Shown here: positions 4,983 to 7,474 of the stretch, in pieces | Position numbering within the stretch: position 1 is the first letter of the stretch | Layout: every line of letters begins with the position of its first letter | Assembly: GCA_934511335.1 (NCBI GenBank) | Contig: CAKSWL010000095.1 | Span: 1-7,474, forward strand | DNA length: 7,474 bases | From: an uncultured Cloacibacillus sp. | GTDB taxonomy: Bacteria; Synergistota; Synergistia; Synergistales; Synergistaceae | Reading direction: 5' to 3' | Notes under the pieces: model-generated | The model's database searches: none | What the model was told of the DNA's origin: nothing | The model's input: only the letters and a program-made list of their open reading frames with translations | Position numbers and translations under genes: made by a program

Positions 4983-6154
4983 TTTACGCTCAGCCTCGGG
5001 TCGATTTTTTCTTCCAGAAATTTGCCCATGTCCAGGAATATAAGGCATATCGCGACGATGCTGAATCCCGGCGGCAGCAGCAGCCACCACGCGTTTTCGG
5101 TGAAGGCGCCGAAGGAGTGGGCCTCATGGAGCATGCGCCCCCAGGAGATGAGCCGCGGGTCGGAAAGGCCAAGGAAGGCGAGCCCCGCTTCGGCAAGGAT
5201 CGCTCCCGGCACGCCTAGGGCGACGTTCGCGAGCAGGATCGGCGCCGTCTCAGGCACGAGGTGCCGCCAGAGGATATAGCCGCGTTTTGCGCCGAGCGCG
5301 CGCAGCGACTCCACCCAGGGGCTTTCGCGCACGGTGAGGACGAGCGCGCGCACGGAACGCGCCGTGCCCATCCAAGAGAAGATCGAAAGTATCAGCACGA
5401 GCTGCCAAAGCCCTTTGCCCCAGATGCCGGCGAGCACCATCAAAATGGGCAGCGTCGGTATCGAAAGCAGGATGTCGACTAAGCGCATGATCAGCGTGTC
5501 GCACCAGCCGCCGATGTAGCCGGCGGCGAGACCGAAGGCCATGCCGAGCAGGCTTGCGATGATCGTGGCGCTGACGCCGATGATCAGCGAGGTGCGGATG
5601 CCGTAGAGGAGCATCGTAAAGACGTCGCGGCCGCGCTGGTCGGTACCCAGCAGCCCCTGCCGCTCGCCTGGCAGCGAAAGCCTAAGCTCAGCGCTTTCCG
5701 CGCCCTCGACGGCGAGGCGGTATTTGCCCCGTGCCGGAAAGAGATAGTCTACGCTGCGGCTGATGAGCGGCAGTCCGAGCGCCTGCTTGAAGATCATATC
5801 GCGCCCGTCCTGGTTTATCCAGTAGGCCGGCGCGCCGCTCAGTTCGTCGAGGATGTAGTCTTTTTCCGGGGTGCGCCAGATCACGCGCACGGCGGCCTCC
5901 GGCTTTGCGGATATTTTGCCGGTGAGGGAAAAGATCGCCGGCGGTTCTCTGTCCCATTCAAACTCGAGCGCGCCGTTTTTTACCTCGAAGGCGCGCGTCG
6001 CCGGCAGCGTGCCGCTGCGCCACCAAAGGGGCCGGGCGAAGGGCGCGCCTGTTATCGCGTAGGGCGACCGGCTTATCATGAGCGGGGCGAAGAGGCCGGC
6101 GAGAGAGATCATTATGAAGGCGATGACGCTTTTGCGCGCGAGCATGCCTTTCAT
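4979..6154 (-). CDS. Peptide-type ABC transporter permease, DppC-like with large extracytoplasmic insertion
   Basis: This 391-residue inner-membrane protein is longer than the roughly 280-300 of typical DppC/OppC. There is one helix at about 9-27. Residues about 45-165 then form a largely hydrophilic stretch, rich in alternating beta-type sequence ('AAVRVIWRTPEKDYIL', 'GKYRLAVEGAESAELRLSL'), which should lie outside the membrane. The DppC landmark 'GTDQRGRDVFTMLLYG' follows at 170-185, then five helices (about 187-212, 220-246, 249-272, 303-327, 353-376). The EAA coupling loop, 'SLRALGAKRGYILWRHLVP', is near 283-301 and contacts the ATPases. The end 'DPRL' is typical. In normal DppC the GTD motif sits near residue 75-85, so roughly 90-100 residues are extra. 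Similar enlarged permeases occur, as I recall, in archaeal and thermophilic bacterial peptide/sugar transporters. Start and stop both overlap neighbours as ATGA, which fixes the start. Confidence 0.9.
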   Translation of the reverse strand: MKGMLARKSVIAFIMISLAGLFAPLMISRSPYAITGAPFARPLWWRSGTLPATRAFEVKNGALEFEWDREPPAIFSLTGKISAKPEAAVRVIWRTPEKDYILDELSGAPAYWINQDGRDMIFKQALGLPLISRSVDYLFPARGKYRLAVEGAESAELRLSLPGERQGLLGTDQRGRDVFTMLLYGIRTSLIIGVSATIIASLLGMAFGLAAGYIGGWCDTLIMRLVDILLSIPTLPILMVLAGIWGKGLWQLVLILSIFSWMGTARSVRALVLTVRESPWVESLRALGAKRGYILWRHLVPETAPILLANVALGVPGAILAEAGLAFLGLSDPRLISWGRMLHEAHSFGAFTENAWWLLLPPGFSIVAICLIFLDMGKFLEEKIDPRLSVK

Positions 6155-7125
6155 TGTATCTTGCCCTCGATGCGCACGCGCGGGTCCACAAGGCCGTAGG
6201 CGACGTCGGCGGCCAGGTTGCAGAAGACGGTGATAAGCGCGAGCAGATAGAAGGAGGCTCCCGCGCTGGGGTAGTCGTGCCCGGAGACCGCTTCTAACAA
6301 GAAGGTGCCGACGCCGTGCAGCGAGAAGACCGATTCTGTGATCACCGCGCCCGAGACCAGCCCCGGCACGGACATCAGGAGGATGGTGAGGATCGGCGGC
6401 AGGATCGTGCGGAAGGCGTGCCAGACGACGCGTCCGCGTGAAAGGCCGCGGGCCCGCGCCATCAGCGCAAAATCCTCGTTCAGCGCGCGCACCATGAGGT
6501 TGCGCACATAGAGCGCCCAGCCGCCGAACCCCATCAGCGAAAGGGAGATGACGGGCAGCGCCATGTGCCGGCTGTAGTCAAGAAAAATGTTGAAAGCGCC
6601 CGCGGGCGGCGGGACGGAGAGCGTGCCGCGCAGCGGGAAGAGCGGAAGCGCGCGTGCAAATAGCATGAGCAGCACGAGCTGCACGAAGAAGCCGGGAAAG
6701 GAGGAGGTGACGGCGCTTGCGCGCAGCACGATCTTTTCCGCGAGCCTGCCGCGGTTTGTGGCGGCTTTGATCCCCAGCCAAACGCCGGTCAGGGCGGAGA
6801 TCGCCATCGAGCTCGCCGTGAGGGTCAGCGTAACGGGCAGGCGTGAGAGGAGCTCCTCCCAGACCGGCTTGCGGCTCAGGAAGGAGAGCCCGAAGCTGAA
6901 GGTGAGCATCTGTTTGATATAGATGACGAACTGTTCCCACAGGGGGCGGTCCAGGCCGTAGAGGGCGCGCAGGTTTTCCTTCGCCTCCGGGGAAAACGAC
7001 GGGTCTATGATCGTGCTCACCGCGTCTCCGGGCATCAGGCGGAAGAGCAGGAAATTAAGCACCAGCACCGCCGCGAGCACGACGAATGATGAGAGAAGGC
7101 GTTTTAAAAACCAGCGCCCGCTCAT
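6151..7125 (-). CDS. Peptide-type ABC transporter permease (DppB/OppB-like)
   Basis: This is a complete 324-residue inner-membrane protein of normal DppB length. The first helix (about 10-30) is followed by the family hallmark 'LFRLMPGD' (27-34) and 'LYGLDRPLWEQFVIYI' (55-70). Further helices lie near 98-120, 134-160, 187-206, 243-265 and 289-312. The EAA cytoplasmic loop that docks on an ATPase is 'FALMARARGLSRGRVVWHAF' (219-238). 'ITESVFSLHGVGTFLLEAV' and the C-terminal 'VDPRVR' are also typical. It should form the translocation pore together with the DppC-like subunit. The ATG at 7125 overlaps the binding-protein stop codon and the TGA at 6153-6151 overlaps the next ATG, so translational coupling is likely on both sides. 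Confidence 0.92.
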   Translation of the reverse strand: MSGRWFLKRLLSSFVVLAAVLVLNFLLFRLMPGDAVSTIIDPSFSPEAKENLRALYGLDRPLWEQFVIYIKQMLTFSFGLSFLSRKPVWEELLSRLPVTLTLTASSMAISALTGVWLGIKAATNRGRLAEKIVLRASAVTSSFPGFFVQLVLLMLFARALPLFPLRGTLSVPPPAGAFNIFLDYSRHMALPVISLSLMGFGGWALYVRNLMVRALNEDFALMARARGLSRGRVVWHAFRTILPPILTILLMSVPGLVSGAVITESVFSLHGVGTFLLEAVSGHDYPSAGASFYLLALITVFCNLAADVAYGLVDPRVRIEGKIQ

Positions 7126-7474
7126 TTCGCGCCGTCTCCTAGCAGCCGGTAATGCGGATTTCTGGTCATAATCACGTACTCGCCGGGCTTATAGCTTTTG
7201 AGCATGAAGGGGCCGCTGCCGACCAGGCCGCGCGGGGCGCCCGCGCTTTTGTCGTTGAGCGGATCCCAGCTCTGCCAATCCTTGATATTTTCGACGACCT
7301 TGCGCGGTATCGCGGGAATGCCGGCGACGTTGTCGAGATACCAGTAGCTGACGCCGTTCATCACCACGCGCAGCGTGTGGTCGTCGGGGGCCTCCACGCT
7401 CCTGATATTTTTTACCGCATCGAAGAAGCGCGGGATTTTGTTTTTATGGATAAAATCGATGCTGGCCTTGACGT
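7122..7474 (-). CDS. Family 5 extracellular solute-binding protein, C-terminal part
   Basis: The frame is open to the right edge of the window (first full codon at 7472), showing the last 116 residues. The GTG at 7397 is internal. The sequence 'VKASIDFIHKNKIP', 'SVEAPDDHTLRVVM', 'IPAIPRKVVENIKDW' and 'GLVGSGPFMLKSYKPGEYVI' followed by 'RNPHY' matches the lobe I region of DppA/OppA-type periplasmic binding proteins (typically TAEDV..S, VEAPDDYTV, P+H, GTGPY.L..W.PG, NP.YW). It should capture the substrate and deliver it to the permeases. In usual family members about 250-300 residues follow the NPxYW motif, but here the protein ends nine residues later ('LLGDGAK'). The stop overlaps the permease ATG as ATGA, which argues for a natural end rather than a recent truncation. 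The substrate cannot be read from this fragment. Confidence 0.83.
   Translation of the reverse strand, partial: VKASIDFIHKNKIPRFFDAVKNIRSVEAPDDHTLRVVMNGVSYWYLDNVAGIPAIPRKVVENIKDWQSWDPLNDKSAGAPRGLVGSGPFMLKSYKPGEYVIMTRNPHYRLLGDGAK

Noticed and set aside
4218..5090. Longer start at 5090 for the DppD-like ATPase
   Set aside because: The added 36 residues lie within the permease gene and are unlike the family; the ATG at 4982 forms an ATGA overlap and fits the normal N-terminus.

Overview
The window most likely comes from a GC-rich, Gram-negative (diderm) anaerobe, and Synergistota (Cloacibacillus/Synergistes-like) is my best guess. The reasons are a FadL-type outer-membrane barrel, a PckA-type PEP carboxykinase with a divergent sequence, a large peptide-type ABC operon with compact ATPases and an enlarged DppC-like permease, and remnants of a short type IV pilin-like gene. 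The taxonomic call is inference from protein style only; no rRNA or marker gene is present.

Layout, left to right. (1) Positions 1-867, + strand: the C-terminal 288 residues of an OmpP1/FadL-family outer-membrane protein whose start lies outside the window. (2) 868-1612: 745 bases without an intact gene. They hold a very long perfect hairpin (876-944), a decayed prepilin-like gene on the minus strand (about 1471 down to 981), short repeats inside it, and a plausible promoter and strong ribosome binding site for the next gene. (3) 1613-3271, + strand: a complete, apparently monocistronic phosphoenolpyruvate carboxykinase (ATP-type) gene. (4) 3272-3435: a compact palindromic repeat element between two convergent genes. 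An 18-base motif occurs twice directly, and its 13-base core occurs once inverted. A 19-bp perfect stem lies inside a 49-base imperfect inverted repeat. (5) 3434-7474, minus strand: a five-gene ABC importer operon of the dipeptide/oligopeptide (Dpp/Opp) class, transcribed right to left: solute-binding protein (partial), DppB-like permease, DppC-like permease, DppD-like ATPase, DppF-like ATPase. Three junctions are ATGA overlaps, and the last two genes are 13 bases apart, so translation is probably coupled.

How the parts work together. The ABC operon should be one importer: a periplasmic binding protein, two inner-membrane permeases and two ATPases. Peptides or a related solute are the default substrate guess. 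Imported amino acids would feed fermentation, and the PEP carboxykinase would link oxaloacetate to PEP. The FadL-type barrel would admit hydrophobic compounds across the outer membrane, with no visible functional link to the others.

The points most worth a second look are the palindromic element at 3275-3435, the two long hairpins at convergent gene ends that have no U-tract in either direction, the extracytoplasmic insertion of roughly 90-100 residues in the DppC-like permease, the binding protein that stops just after a motif normally found mid-protein, and the dead pilin gene. I see no clear defence, CRISPR, RNA-gene or insertion-sequence system.
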